Assembly: GCA_018830925.1 (NCBI GenBank)
Contig: JAHJRK010000203.1
Span: forward strand, 1 to 64,000
Length of the DNA: 64,000 bases
Origin: Pseudomonadota bacterium
Lineage (GTDB): Bacteria > Desulfobacterota > Desulfobacteria > Desulfobacterales > RPRI01
Direction of reading: 5' to 3'
Position numbers and translations under genes: made by a program
The notes under the pieces: generated by a model
Told to the model about the DNA's origin: nothing
Database searches by the model: none
What the model saw: only the letters and a program-made list of their open reading frames with translations
Part shown: piece by piece, positions 1 to 9,998 of the stretch
Layout of the letters: each line of letters begins with the position of its first letter
Position numbering within the stretch: the first letter of the stretch is position 1

Positions 1-2
1 AG

Positions 3-49
3 ATCAAGAAAAGGCTGATCAACAACAAAGAGAACTTGATTTGAAATAA
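3..49 (+). other. Possible C-terminal end of a gene entering from the left
   Basis: Two frames are open from the window edge, ending at TGA 42-44 and TAA 47-49. Only about 14 residues are visible, so neither can be identified or preferred. Confidence 0.15.
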
Positions 50-50
50 A

Positions 51-335
51 TTATATACAGCTCCAACGGGGCTTTCCCGATGAAAACGCCCCCCTCTGGG
101 GGGCTACCTGAGGCCACCCGCTCTGCGGGTGGAGTATCACTGAATACTTTTCCTCCTTGGGCCACTGCTTACTGATCTCGAAGATTTCCATTGCAAGCTT
201 ATAAGCTTCCCCATAAACTCTCAACTCTTCAGCAGATTTTATCAGCCGCGCCTCTCTCACATTACTCTCCGACCTCCGACTTCTGACCTCTGACTTCTGA
301 TCTCCGACCTCCGACCTTCGCCGAAGGTCCGCCAA
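51..335 (-). pseudogene. Truncated four-helix-bundle (23S rRNA intervening-sequence type) protein, repeat-invaded at both ends
   Basis: Residues about 30-67 (…SAEELRVYGEAYKLAME… then FEISKQWPKEEKYS) resemble the first helix of the four-helix-bundle family related to 23S rRNA intervening-sequence proteins. That family is normally about 115-125 aa and would continue with the second helix here. Instead the frame runs into two perfect hairpins (88-104 and 114-132) and stops. The first 25 residues are translated heptad repeat (263-320), so the true start is probably lost or lies near residue 25. Only helix 1 survives, so this is very likely a non-functional remnant. Confidence 0.55.
88..132. repeat. 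Two adjacent perfect hairpins with the same TCT loop
   Basis: GCCCCCC-TCT-GGGGGGC (88-104) is followed 9 bases later by CCACCCGC-TCT-GCGGGTGG (114-132). They sit exactly where the four-helix-bundle reading frame loses its similarity. A similar GC-rich stem with a TCT loop occurs near 24340-24362. They look like a mobile palindromic element rather than a terminator, because no T-run follows on either strand. Confidence 0.5.
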
Positions 336-350
336 TCACTATGGCGGAAC
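263..350. repeat. Heptad array (type A) plus CCGCCA/TGGCGG palindrome
   Basis: Bases 263-320 are a 7-bp-period array of CCGACCT/CTGACTT units. It is followed by a TCCGCCA…TGGCGGA palindrome (about 329-349) preceded by a CCGAAGG motif. The same palindrome recurs near 8440-8500, 18178-18243, 23916-24030 and 24187-24225, and inside cheA at 26783-26829. Confidence 0.75.
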
Positions 351-358
351 CTCCATCT

Positions 359-1880
<1,522 letters not shown>

Positions 1881-2127
1881 TCATGGGTTAAGTTTTATAT
1901 TCAAACTTTTATCTCTCATATTATATTGATTTCCACAGGCCGTGCAATCCAGATCTTCGGTGAGCCGTTCGCCGCATGTACATACCGTAAATATCCCAGT
2001 CGGTATTTGCCAATATGAAATCGGCCAAATGGGAACCGACCATGCCGGTAATGATTGCGGAATCCAAATCGTCATCGGCCGTATGCAACCATCGCTGTGC
2101 TTCTATTCTGTTTTTTTCAGTGCTCAT
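1881..2127 (-). pseudogene. Relic: HEPN-domain N-terminus joined to a zinc-ribbon C-terminus
   Basis: Read from 2127 on the minus strand, the first 25 residues (RIEAQRWLHTADDDLDSA) resemble helix 1 of HEPN-domain proteins, which usually partner MNT nucleotidyltransferases in toxin-antitoxin pairs. The rest of the HEPN domain, including its RxxxxH catalytic motif, is missing. In the other frame (ending at 1881) there is a C-terminal piece with two CxxC-like pairs (CTCGERLTEDLDCTACGNQY), a zinc-ribbon pattern. Two unrelated gene ends therefore appear to have been fused and frameshifted by deletion. Confidence 0.4.
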
Positions 2128-2217
2128 AGATTGTTTTACCTTCCGACATCCGAAAATGGCTCTTAGCCGCAGAAGAAACTTCTAACGATTATAACAAAGA
2201 ATACCCTTGAATCCTCA

Positions 2218-2321
2218 TAATTTCAGAGTTGCTTTTTAAAATTACATTAGATATAGCAGCATAACATAAATGTATATTTATTATATCTGATGGCGAACAG
2301 GGTAAGAAGGGGGCTTTCCGA
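2218..2321 (+). promoter_or_regulatory. Probable promoter/operator region of the abiE pair
   Basis: The AT-rich leader contains an AGATATA (about 2249) … TATATCT (about 2282) inverted repeat. A strong AAGAAGGGGG ribosome-binding site lies before the start at 2322. AbiEi-type antitoxins are known to autorepress through inverted repeats in their leader. That this repeat is the operator is inference. Confidence 0.35.
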
Positions 2322-2903
2322 ATGAAGTATGCGGAACTAGTTGATATTAAAAAAGCATTTTTTACTTCCGCTGATGTGGCTGAGAGTTTAAAAATAAAAC
2401 CGCAATCAGCAGTAGTCCTTTGCAACCGGTACGTGAAGGCCAATCTCTTGATCCGCTTGAAACGTGATCTCTATATTCCGGCGGCAAAATGGCACTATCT
2501 CAACTCAGCGGATTTTTTTCTTATTGCCGGCCGCCTGCAGGTGCCTTCTTATTTATCACTGACCACCGCCCTGTCTTTTTATCAAATGACTACCCAGGTC
2601 CAGCAGGCTTATTTTGAATCGATTTCCCTGAAACAGAATGAGTACAATGTTCGAGGGACAATTTTCCGGTATTTTAAGGTAAAGCATGACCTTTATTTTG
2701 GGCTTGTCCGGAAGGAAGGTATTTTTATAGCCACACCTGAAAAGGCTCTTTGGGATGCTGTTTATCTTCAGTCTCTGGGCCGTTATAGTCTTGATGTGGC
2801 CGCCCTTGACTTGAAAAAAATAAACAAGGCGATTTTAGAGAGCCTGAGCCCGCGCTTCCCGGGAAAAGCGAGAAAATATATGGAGAACTTATGGAAAACT
2901 TAA
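2322..2903 (+). CDS. abiEi: AbiEi-family antitoxin (type IV-like toxin-antitoxin)
   Basis: 193 aa. The N-terminal winged-helix (FTSADVAESLKIKPQSAVVLCNRYVKANLLIRLKRDLYI, residues about 14-52) followed by the segment with SYLSLTTALSFY (about 77-88) and ATPEKALWDAVY (about 141-152) is the pattern of AbiEi antitoxins. These bind the promoter and neutralise AbiEii, a system often acting in phage abortive infection. The gene overlaps the toxin gene by 13 bp, implying translational coupling. An inverted repeat in the leader may be its operator. The start is supported by a strong AAGAAGGGGG site. Confidence 0.8.
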   Translation: MKYAELVDIKKAFFTSADVAESLKIKPQSAVVLCNRYVKANLLIRLKRDLYIPAAKWHYLNSADFFLIAGRLQVPSYLSLTTALSFYQMTTQVQQAYFESISLKQNEYNVRGTIFRYFKVKHDLYFGLVRKEGIFIATPEKALWDAVYLQSLGRYSLDVAALDLKKINKAILESLSPRFPGKARKYMENLWKT

Positions 2904-3550
2904 AAGAGCACGAGCTTTTTGAGATTAATACATTGCAGTGGCTGAAAAACCGGCGGTTTTTGGTTCCGCTGGTCTTTGGCGGAGGGACCTTGCTTCGGTT
3001 ATGCCATGAGCTGCCCCGATATTCCGCAGACCTTGATTTCTGGTTTTATAGAAAAATTGATTACGCCGTCTATTTTGATAAACTGGCCCAATCCCTGAAA
3101 GAAAATTATAACCTTACGGATGCTGCAAATAAGCGTTTTACCCTTGTCTTTGAAATCCAACCGGCAGCAGGCCGACAACGGCTTAAGATCGAAATCCGAA
3201 AAGAGGTCGCGCTACCGCAAAGCACGGAGGAAAAAATAGCCTTTTCTACTGCAGGCAGCATCCAGGTACTCCTGCGGGGCTTCACTTTATTGCAGATGGC
3301 TCAAAACAAAGTAAAAGCATTTCTGGACCGGGGAGAAATCCGTGATGTCTTCGACCTTGAGTTCCTTCTTCGCAAGGGCATCCAACCCGATCTCGAACCG
3401 GATACGATTAAGAGTTTGCTGAGTCGTCTGCAAAAACTCAAGAAACATGATTTTGATGTGAAACTGGGTAGTTTGCTGATGCCGGAGTTAAGAGATTATT
3501 ACCGTGTTCATGGTTTTTCCTTCTTGACCGAGAGGTTTAGACAGGATTAA
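2891..3550 (+). CDS. abiEii: AbiEii-family nucleotidyltransferase toxin
   Basis: 219 aa. The nucleotidyltransferase core is visible: GGGT at 30-33, the acidic pair in SADLDFW (D47, D49), and a C-terminal segment LRGFTLLQMAQNKVKAFLDRGEIRDVFDLE, where the Lys and the RDVFDLE stretch match the third catalytic region of AbiEii/AbiGii proteins. Members transfer nucleotides to RNA and halt growth when not opposed by AbiEi. The start overlaps the antitoxin stop by 13 bp. No damage is seen, so the pair is probably active. It is followed by repeat DNA rather than by further genes. Confidence 0.82.
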   Translation: MENLKEHELFEINTLQWLKNRRFLVPLVFGGGTLLRLCHELPRYSADLDFWFYRKIDYAVYFDKLAQSLKENYNLTDAANKRFTLVFEIQPAAGRQRLKIEIRKEVALPQSTEEKIAFSTAGSIQVLLRGFTLLQMAQNKVKAFLDRGEIRDVFDLEFLLRKGIQPDLEPDTIKSLLSRLQKLKKHDFDVKLGSLLMPELRDYYRVHGFSFLTERFRQD

Positions 3551-3596
3551 CATGAAGAACAGGATTGTGCCCGCCGGCATGAGAACAGGGATCTGA

Positions 3597-3720
3597 AAGT
3601 CGGATATCGAATATCGGGCATCAATTATCGGCTTACGGCTTCCGGACGACAGGCAAAATCCGATTTATTCCGTAAATCCCGTCAGATAAGTTTTTGTTTT
3701 GTGGCGCCAAATTTGTCGAA
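3597..3720. repeat. Type C heptad repeat and dispersed GTCAGATAAGTTTTTG segment
   Basis: Bases 3597-3640 carry GGATATC/GAATATC units with 7-bp period. Bases about 3685-3720 (GTCAGATAAGTTTTTG then TGTGGCGCC and TTTGTCG) recur near 18325-18365 with few changes, so this is a dispersed repeat. The TGTGGC…TTTGTC part resembles a sigma-54 site but lacks the invariant GC at -12. Confidence 0.55.
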
Positions 3721-3787
3721 TTTCATCCAAGATCACCTATGTTGCACCCAAAAAAAGCGATGATCCAAAAAAAATAAATAATTTTAC

Positions 3788-3815
3788 TAAAGTTCTATTA
3801 CGTTGTTGCCGATAA
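3788..3815 (+). promoter_or_regulatory. Sigma-28 (FliA) promoter of the flgM operon
   Basis: TAAA (3788-3791), 16 bases, then GCCGATAA (3808-3815): a full match to the -35/-10 consensus of FliA. The same spacing is found in four copies upstream of the minus-strand chemosensory genes. It lies 43 bp before the first gene of the pair. Confidence 0.82.
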
Positions 3816-3858
3816 CAATCATGAAAGAGCTTAATGAGTTAAAACGAGAGGTGCTTTA

Positions 3859-4236
3859 ATGGTAATTTCGGCATATCAGGTCAATAACGTTCTGAGGGTT
3901 TATCACGATCAGCTTCGCTATGGCAAAGCATCGAGCAGGCCGAAAAACAATGCAACCCGGACACCGGACCAGGTCAGCATCTCAACCGGGGGGAAGCGGA
4001 AAGCTGTTATTGATAAAATTGCGTCCAGTATTGCGGACAAAATCAACCGGTCCGACACCCGGAATGAAATCGGAAAAGAGGAACTGAAAGAACTTGCAGG
4101 TGAGTTCGGCGTTCAACTGGATGTTTCCAGAAACGATTCAAGTGATCTTGTATATAAGATGATTGATGATCAGGGTGAAACAATAAATTTGCTTACCATT
4201 GAAGATATAAAGAATTCTGAAAGTTTTGGCATATAA
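3859..4236 (+). CDS. DVU0524-like FlgM-associated protein
   Basis: 125 aa, no signal peptide or membrane segment. The N-terminus (MVISAYQVNNVLRVY) matches what I recall of a small protein encoded next to FlgM in sulfate-reducing Desulfobacterota (DVU0524 family). Its middle (about 50-100) is charged and probably helical. Function is unknown; the position directly behind a sigma-28 promoter and before flgM suggests a role in the sigma-28/FlgM switch, which is inference. The AGAGGTGCTTTA ribosome-binding region supports the start. Confidence 0.6.
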   Translation: MVISAYQVNNVLRVYHDQLRYGKASSRPKNNATRTPDQVSISTGGKRKAVIDKIASSIADKINRSDTRNEIGKEELKELAGEFGVQLDVSRNDSSDLVYKMIDDQGETINLLTIEDIKNSESFGI

Positions 4237-4410
4237 ATTGAGTATTTTTCTGATGAAAACTTGTGTACAAATATGGTAACCGTTCAGCCACAGATTCACA
4301 CAGATGAATGCGGATAGATTTAAATACAAAGAAACAATATCAGTAATGATCAGCGTAGATCGGTGGCTGAGTAGTTAACAAGTTTGAAGCGGAAATAAGG
4401 AGGTCGGGAA

Positions 4411-4728
4411 ATGAAAATTGACAATAAGATTTTAAGTTATGAAATCAGTCAGCAGATTACAAAGCCTGCCACCAATATAAATGAGGGACAGCAGCTTCAG
4501 AATGGACAGAAAAGTCAGGAAGTAAAACCCGAAAGCCAGGATACTATAGATATTTCACAGGCTTCGAAAGAGCTTCAGCTTGCCAAAGAGACCATAGCGT
4601 CCGTTCCTGATGTAAGGGAGGATAAAATAGCTGAAATCAGGGATAAAATCGAATCCGGAACATACAGGATCGATAATCAGGCTGTTGCCGATAAGATGGT
4701 GGGTTCTTTTATAGACGAGCTTTTCTGA
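4411..4728 (+). CDS. flgM: Anti-sigma-28 factor FlgM
   Basis: 105 aa. The variable, disordered N-terminal half is followed by DTIDISQASKELQLAK (about 49-64) and VREDKIAEIRDKIESGTY (about 71-88), the conserved sigma-28-binding region of FlgM, ending with ADKMVGSFIDELF. FlgM holds sigma-28 inactive until the hook-basal body is complete and then is exported. A strong AAGGAGG site precedes the ATG. It lies 174 bp after its partner gene and ends in a clear terminator, so the two form a short operon under a sigma-28 promoter (feedback control). Confidence 0.9.
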   Translation: MKIDNKILSYEISQQITKPATNINEGQQLQNGQKSQEVKPESQDTIDISQASKELQLAKETIASVPDVREDKIAEIRDKIESGTYRIDNQAVADKMVGSFIDELF

Positions 4729-4762
4729 TTCCACGTTTCATCCCAGGTGAAATAAAGTCATT

Positions 4763-4804
4763 ACGGCCGCTGTCAGGGTATCAGACAGCGGCCGTCGGCT
4801 TTTA
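4763..4804 (+). terminator. Rho-independent terminator after flgM
   Basis: Perfect 12-bp stem (ACGGCCGCTGTC 4763-4774; GACAGCGGCCGT 4784-4795), 9-base loop, followed by CGGCTTTTA. Confidence 0.9.
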
Positions 4805-4867
4805 TCATGTTTGATCTGGAAAATTCATTTATGACCCGCGCATATCCTTATATATTAAGTTCTTATC

Positions 4868-5016
4868 CCAATTAGTACTACTCCGACTTTTCACAAAATC
4901 CCCCTTATTCTCCCTTTGGCAAAGAGGGGCTATGAAAGATTTTCTGATCAAACCGCTCAACATATCCGTCTTGCATTGCGCCTTAAACGCTATTTGTCGG
5001 AGTAGTATTAATTGGG
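4868..5016. mobile_element. MITE-like element with 21-bp terminal inverted repeats
   Basis: The ends at 4868-4888 and 4996-5016 are inverted copies of each other with 20 of 21 bases matching (core TACTACTCCGAC / GTCGGAGTAGTA). The 149-bp element encodes nothing. No clear target duplication could be read at the borders. It resembles a non-autonomous insertion mobilised by a transposase in trans; which one is unknown. Confidence 0.65.
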
Positions 5017-5023
5017 CTTTCCT

Positions 5024-5125
5024 TTCACTGGAACCCTTGAACCGAAACAGCGAGCGAATTTAAAACAGACTCTATTCACTGCGGTCGAAGATTCACCGCG
5101 GCTTGCGTCGGAGAGCTTCAATCCT
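5024..5125. repeat. Dispersed repeat of the ACAGCGAGCG…GGTCGAAGATTC type
   Basis: The string TTGAACCGAAACAGCGAGCG, followed by a GAAGATTC…GGAGAGCTTCAAT stem, recurs near 8405-8515, 10675-10735, 24050-24135 and 24250-24375, and in shorter form at 14838 and 18390. It forms a long imperfect hairpin. No coding content. Confidence 0.65.
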
Positions 5126-5267
5126 GATACAAACACAAACTGATTTGGAGATGATCCACAAAAATTATTTATCTTGAGTACGTTAAAGTAATGGTTTAAA
5201 ATCCTAAATGATGAGGACCCTGGCAACTGTCAATGAGCAGAAACTTTAAAAAGGAAATACACCAATA

Positions 5268-7919
5268 ATGGAGAGAACAGGAAATAAGGAAAGCTGGTAT
5301 AACAGGTTTCAATCTTTTTCCATGAACAGAATGGAATTGCCCTCGGTCATGGAGGAAGACAGTCTCACCTACTGGCGCGTTCGTATTCTGTTTTTCATGT
5401 TATTTACTGCATCAATTTTAGCCCTTGTTACATTCATACCTGTGATTATTCTTGTGATTAAAGAGAATTTATGGGGTCTGGGGCTCTCTGATACAGCTGC
5501 CTGGCTTATTATTCTCACACTTCTGCTCTCACGCAATATAGGATTTGAAACCCGGTCTGCAATTGCATTGGTTTTGACTTATTTAATCGGACTTGTCATT
5601 ATTATGAATGTCGGATTATTAAGCGGTGGGACTGTGTGCCTGTTTGGTTTTGCTGTTCTTACCGGAATATTCAAGAAAACAAAAGCTGTAACCGGAGCGT
5701 TAGCCGTTAACGCGATAACGCTAACGATAATAGGCTGGCTGATTAGTACAGGCAGGTTCGGCCAGACATTCCCGTTCTTCAAAACATCAGAAGCGATGAT
5801 GGCTGCCGGAGCAACCTTTATGTTCATTAATGCGGTTGTTGCGATATCTGTCACGGTATTGGTGAAAGGCATTGCAATAACTAATCAGAAGGAAAGGGCA
5901 TTGCGCACCCTTTTGGAAAGAGAACAGTCTCACCTGATAAATGCAAACATAAGGCTGGAATTGGATGTAGAGGAACACAGGCAGGCAGAAAAGGCGCTAA
6001 AGGAGAGTGAAGAGCGCTATCGCGACCTGGTGGAAAGTGCCTCGGACTTGATTATTACTCACGACCTGAAAGGAACACTGCTTTCGGTCAATGCTGCAGC
6101 CGTTCGGACAAGTGGCTTCGCGGCTGAAGAACTTGTGGGGGTATGCCTTACCAACCTGCTGCCGCGTGACCGGCGTCACGAATACGGCGCTTATATTGAG
6201 GCCATTCAGCTTGAGAAGTCGGCAGCCGGTACCGCGCAGCTTGTGACCCGTAATGGAGAAGTGCGCTTCTGGGAGTATCGCAACATCCTGCGCACCGAGG
6301 GCATGCCTACGCCTGTGGTGCGAGCAATTGCCCGGGACGTGACCGAGAAGATCCTGGCTAAGCGGGCTCTCATGAAGAGTGAAAAGCGATACCGTCTGCT
6401 GTTTGAGCGAAACTTGGCCGGCGTTTATCGCACGACACTTGACGGCAGACTCCTTGATTGCAACGAAGCATTTGCAAGGATCTACGGCTACGATTCGCAT
6501 GAGGAAGCTTTGAAGCATCAGGTCGTGGACTTCCATGTCAGCCCGGAGGCCCGGCAGGAGTTTATTGCCGCGCTTCAGATCGGAGGCGCTCTTATGAGTT
6601 ATGAAAGTCAGGGTATCCGGAAGGACGGCAGTATGATCTGGCTATTAGAAAATGTCAGCCTTGTCCCCGACGAGAATGGTAAACTGACTGAGATCGAGGG
6701 TACGCTAGTGGATATTACAGATCGCAAGGGGGCGGAGGAAGAGAAGGCATACATGGAGGCCCAGAACCTGAAACTCCAGAAGGATGAGAGTTTAAGTCGG
6801 ATGGCAGGGGCCATCGCCCACCATTTCAACAACCAGCTCGCGGTCGTGATGGGTAATCTGGAGCTGGCCATGTACAAAATGCCACGGGGAGAGGGTCCTT
6901 TCATAAACCTGACTGAAGCGATGCAGTCGGCAAGAAAGGCGGCGGATATGAGCGGGCTGATGCTGACCTACCTTGGGCAGACTAACGGCAAACATGAGCC
7001 GCTGGATCTTTCCGATGCCTTACGCCAGAGCATGCCAATGCTCCGGGCCGCCATGCCGAAAGATGTGGCTCTGAATACCGATTTGCCATCTCCCGGGCCG
7101 ACCATCAGTGCCGATGGAGATCAGGTACAACAGGTTATTGCCAATCTGGTCATCAATGCATGGGAGGCCATGAGTGACAATCGGGGTGCCATTCACCTGA
7201 TCGTCAAAACGGTTTCTTTATCGGATATATCCGCAGCGCACAAATTCCCCATCGACTGGAAGCCGCAGGAGAATGCCTATACCTGCATTGAAGTTGTGGA
7301 TTCCGGCTGCGGGATAGCCGGCAAGGATATCGAAAAGATCTTCGACCCGTTTTTCTCCACCAAATTCACCGGCCGGGGTTTGGGCCTTGCCGTGGTACTG
7401 GGAATTATGAAATCCCATGGAGGATCCGTTACTGTGGAGAGCGAATCGGGCCGGGGTAGCATCTTCCGGGTGTTTTTTCCGGTTTCAAAACAGCTTCTGC
7501 TATTCCAGCAGCAGGAGAAAGCCGGCGAAATTCCTGTGCTGGAAGGTGGTTGTAAGGTGCTGCTGGTCGAAGACGAGGAGGCTGTGCGCAAAATGTCCAA
7601 AACAATGCTCATGCACATGGGTTATACAGTACTTGAAGCAAAGGACGGCGTCGAGGCCGTGGATGTGTTCCGGCAGCACAAGGACGATATCCGTTGCGTA
7701 CTTTGCGACCTGACCATGCCGCGCCTTGATGGGTGGGGAACATTGGCCGCTCTGCGCAAACTCGCTCCCGGTATTCCGGTGATCCTGGCAAGCGGCTACG
7801 ACAAGGAGAATGTGATGGCAGGAGACCATCCAGAACGGCCCCATGAATTCCTGAAAAAGCCGTATAATCTCAATGAACTTGGCGACGCGATGCGCCGCTC
7901 TGTTGCAAAGAAGGATTAA
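5268..7919 (+). CDS. Membrane-bound hybrid sensor histidine kinase (2 PAS, HisKA, HATPase, receiver)
   Basis: 883 aa. Five to six hydrophobic segments lie between about residues 45 and 210. A short coiled coil leads into two PAS domains (about 245-365 and 372-490). The phospho-acceptor His is H518 in AHHFNN, where many relatives have HDFNN. The ATPase N-box (NLVINAWEAM), G1 (DSGCGI), F (FDPFFSTK) and G2 (GRGLGLA) boxes are all intact. A C-terminal receiver (about 765-880) has the acidic pair VEDEE, phospho-Asp D814 and Lys in KKPY. No output domain or partner regulator lies next to it, so the pathway is open. It stands alone between repeat-rich gaps. An AAAAGGAAAT site supports the start. Confidence 0.9.
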   Translation: MERTGNKESWYNRFQSFSMNRMELPSVMEEDSLTYWRVRILFFMLFTASILALVTFIPVIILVIKENLWGLGLSDTAAWLIILTLLLSRNIGFETRSAIALVLTYLIGLVIIMNVGLLSGGTVCLFGFAVLTGIFKKTKAVTGALAVNAITLTIIGWLISTGRFGQTFPFFKTSEAMMAAGATFMFINAVVAISVTVLVKGIAITNQKERALRTLLEREQSHLINANIRLELDVEEHRQAEKALKESEERYRDLVESASDLIITHDLKGTLLSVNAAAVRTSGFAAEELVGVCLTNLLPRDRRHEYGAYIEAIQLEKSAAGTAQLVTRNGEVRFWEYRNILRTEGMPTPVVRAIARDVTEKILAKRALMKSEKRYRLLFERNLAGVYRTTLDGRLLDCNEAFARIYGYDSHEEALKHQVVDFHVSPEARQEFIAALQIGGALMSYESQGIRKDGSMIWLLENVSLVPDENGKLTEIEGTLVDITDRKGAEEEKAYMEAQNLKLQKDESLSRMAGAIAHHFNNQLAVVMGNLELAMYKMPRGEGPFINLTEAMQSARKAADMSGLMLTYLGQTNGKHEPLDLSDALRQSMPMLRAAMPKDVALNTDLPSPGPTISADGDQVQQVIANLVINAWEAMSDNRGAIHLIVKTVSLSDISAAHKFPIDWKPQENAYTCIEVVDSGCGIAGKDIEKIFDPFFSTKFTGRGLGLAVVLGIMKSHGGSVTVESESGRGSIFRVFFPVSKQLLLFQQQEKAGEIPVLEGGCKVLLVEDEEAVRKMSKTMLMHMGYTVLEAKDGVEAVDVFRQHKDDIRCVLCDLTMPRLDGWGTLAALRKLAPGIPVILASGYDKENVMAGDHPERPHEFLKKPYNLNELGDAMRRSVAKKD

Positions 7920-8548
7920 GGGCAGGGGCCGGAGATCAGAGGACAGAGATCAGTGGTCGGGGGACAGGGATCGAAGAACGAAAAGGGAATATAGAAAAGC
8001 GAATATCGGACATCGAATATCGAATGTTGAACAGGGAGCAGGGAATGCACTCGCTGTTTCAGTTTAAAATTTCAAACACCAGATGAAACATTCCGGCTTG
8101 CCTTCAGCTACCTTGGCATAATTCCTGCTTATTATTTAGTTTCCATCCGGAAATGGCCCTTTTGTGCGATCTCTGTGTCAATCTGCGGGATTTCTTGTGC
8201 GACGTACAATGCGTATGTCTCCGCACAATTCCTTGATTTCCTTGAGCTTGCCCCAAATTGCCTATTTCCGAATTGGAAACTCACATGTGTCCAAATTTGG
8301 TTTCCGGATGGACACTATTTAGATGCAGTATTGAAATTACATCAACAGCCTGTCTGAGTATGTCTATAGTGCATGGCAGGAGAAACCCATTTAATGTCTA
8401 TAAACTAAACGCTGAACCGAAACAGTGAGCGTATTCCCCGCCGAAGGTTCCGCCAGAGGCACGTCCGCCAATCTTTATGGCGGATATGGCGGACGGACTT
8501 GCGGCTGGGAGCTTAAAAGGCTGTATAATATAACAAACAGGATTTATA
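7920..8548. repeat. Gene-free gap with heptad repeats (types A and C) and palindromes
   Basis: 7921-7976 carries type A units (GGTCGGG/GGACAGG/GATCAGT) and 7985-8035 type C units (GAATATC/GGACATC). A 12-bp inverted repeat (TCCATCCGGAAA 8142-8153; TTTCCGGATGGA 8301-8312) encloses an AT-rich 147-bp stretch that looks like a second MITE-like element. 8405-8515 holds the ACAGTGAGCG repeat and CCGCCA/TGGCGG palindromes. TTGGCAT…CTGCTT at 8113-8130 has sigma-54 spacing but a poor -12 box and is not called a promoter. Confidence 0.6.
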
Positions 8549-9766
8549 ATGATTCCGATCGATGAATTACAGGTAGCTGAATTACAGAAAACTCGAATTG
8601 CCTGCGCTTATCTGTTTTCTTCTCAACTCGCCAGATCCGATATATTTCTAAAGCAGCTGGATTTTGGGACGCTGAAAAAATCCTACCTTAAAAAGGCAAA
8701 AATGTATCACCCCGATTTGTACCGCCATGAACAGAAGGAGATAATTGATAAGAAGATTGAACGTTTCATAAAAATACGTGAGTCCTATGAAATGTTAAGT
8801 TCTTTTTTTGATGAAAAAAGTCATACCATTTCTGAAAAGACCATTCGTAAAGGAAAAATTATTGCCATAGGAGGCGCAAAAGGAGGGATAGGAAAAAGTC
8901 TGTATACGGCCAATCTCGGAGTGTTTCTCGCAAACAAGGGGTTGAGGACAGTTGTTGTTGATCTTGACCTTGGTGGCGCCAATCTGCACCTTTACCTCGG
9001 AGAAACATTTATCAAATGTAATATCAATGATTTCATAAACAATAAAGTCTCATCTTTACAAAATATCATTATACCTACGAAATACGGCCCATATTTAATC
9101 GGCGGTGATAGTTCCCAACTTGGTGCCGCTAATATTAATTATATGCGAAAACTGAAATTGCTGAATGCAATCAAAAAAATTGATGCCGATTATATCATCA
9201 TCGATCTCGGCGGAGACACTTCTTATAATATCATAGACTTTTTCCTTTTAGCAGACCACGGTATCGTTATGACGACCTGTGATCCCGCATCTTATGTAGA
9301 CGCCTACAATTTTATCAAAACAGCCTTATATAGAAAATTGAACAGACTGTTTGGACCGGAGTCGAAGTACAAGGGTCAGAAAGATCACGATCTTGAACAA
9401 CTTATCCGTAAAGCAACTATGCCTGAAAAAGGATCGAAATTTATTAATATGGAGAATTTAGTGGAAGAAGTGAAAAGAGAGTTGCCGCAAAGCTTACCGC
9501 TATTAAGTGAGGCAATATTGACGTTTAATCCAAACCTGATTGTCAACAGAGTCCCGCCAAATTATAATGTATCTCAAATTGTTGATCGAATCCGGGAAGT
9601 CGCAACGAAAATGCTTTCTATAAATGTCAGATATCTTGGTTGTATCGGCTATCAGCAGGAAATAGAGCTTAGCGCCCGAAACCTGGTGCCTGTTGTGTCA
9701 AAATCTACAAACTGTGACCTGACAAAAAATTTGAGCCAAATTTTTGACACTTTGATGTGTAAATGA
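8549..9766 (+). CDS. J-domain / MinD-ParA-like P-loop ATPase fusion
   Basis: 405 aa. Residues about 20-90 look like a DnaJ J-domain: TLKKSYLKKAKMYHPD, with the HPD triad at 54-56, then a helix with charged residues. From 104 on it is a MinD/ParA-type deviant Walker ATPase: GGAKGGIGKS (108-117), the switch segment VVVDLDLGGANLH, and IIIDLGGD. ParA/MinD family members use ATP-dependent dimerisation to position cell structures, and FlhG is the flagellar example. J-domains recruit and stimulate Hsp70 (DnaK). No DnaK or GrpE gene is nearby. The gene stands alone, so the client is unknown. Confidence is high in the two domains and low in any specific role. Confidence 0.75.
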   Translation: MIPIDELQVAELQKTRIACAYLFSSQLARSDIFLKQLDFGTLKKSYLKKAKMYHPDLYRHEQKEIIDKKIERFIKIRESYEMLSSFFDEKSHTISEKTIRKGKIIAIGGAKGGIGKSLYTANLGVFLANKGLRTVVVDLDLGGANLHLYLGETFIKCNINDFINNKVSSLQNIIIPTKYGPYLIGGDSSQLGAANINYMRKLKLLNAIKKIDADYIIIDLGGDTSYNIIDFFLLADHGIVMTTCDPASYVDAYNFIKTALYRKLNRLFGPESKYKGQKDHDLEQLIRKATMPEKGSKFINMENLVEEVKRELPQSLPLLSEAILTFNPNLIVNRVPPNYNVSQIVDRIREVATKMLSINVRYLGCIGYQQEIELSARNLVPVVSKSTNCDLTKNLSQIFDTLMCK

Positions 9767-9776
9767 TTGGGAGAAG

Positions 9777-9932
9777 GGGCCCATGGTCAGTGGTCGGGGA
9801 CCGGGGGCCAGTTGTCAGGGGCCAGGGATTCTGCCAGGGCGGATCAGAACTTCAGAAAACAAAACACTTGAACCCTTGAATTCTGAGATCATCAACTAAT
9901 TTGGAGATGATCCTAATTCTTTATAATTTCTC
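9777..9932. repeat. Type A heptad array and GATTTGGAGATGATCC-like repeat
   Basis: 9777-9833 is a GGTCAGT/GGTCGGG/GGGCCAG array. TAATTTGGAGATGATCC (about 9897-9913) recurs near 5141-5158, again beside a repeat element. Confidence 0.55.
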
Positions 9933-9998
9933 AGCATTGAGTGTCGATGCTTCACTTCGTCTCACTTGAACCGTTGTTCTCGTCTTCCTTGTCCCTGG

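Noticed and set aside
8113..8130. Sigma-54 promoter TTGGCAT…CTGCTT
   Set aside because: Spacing fits but the -12 box is CTGC instead of TTGC, and the next gene is more than 400 bp away.
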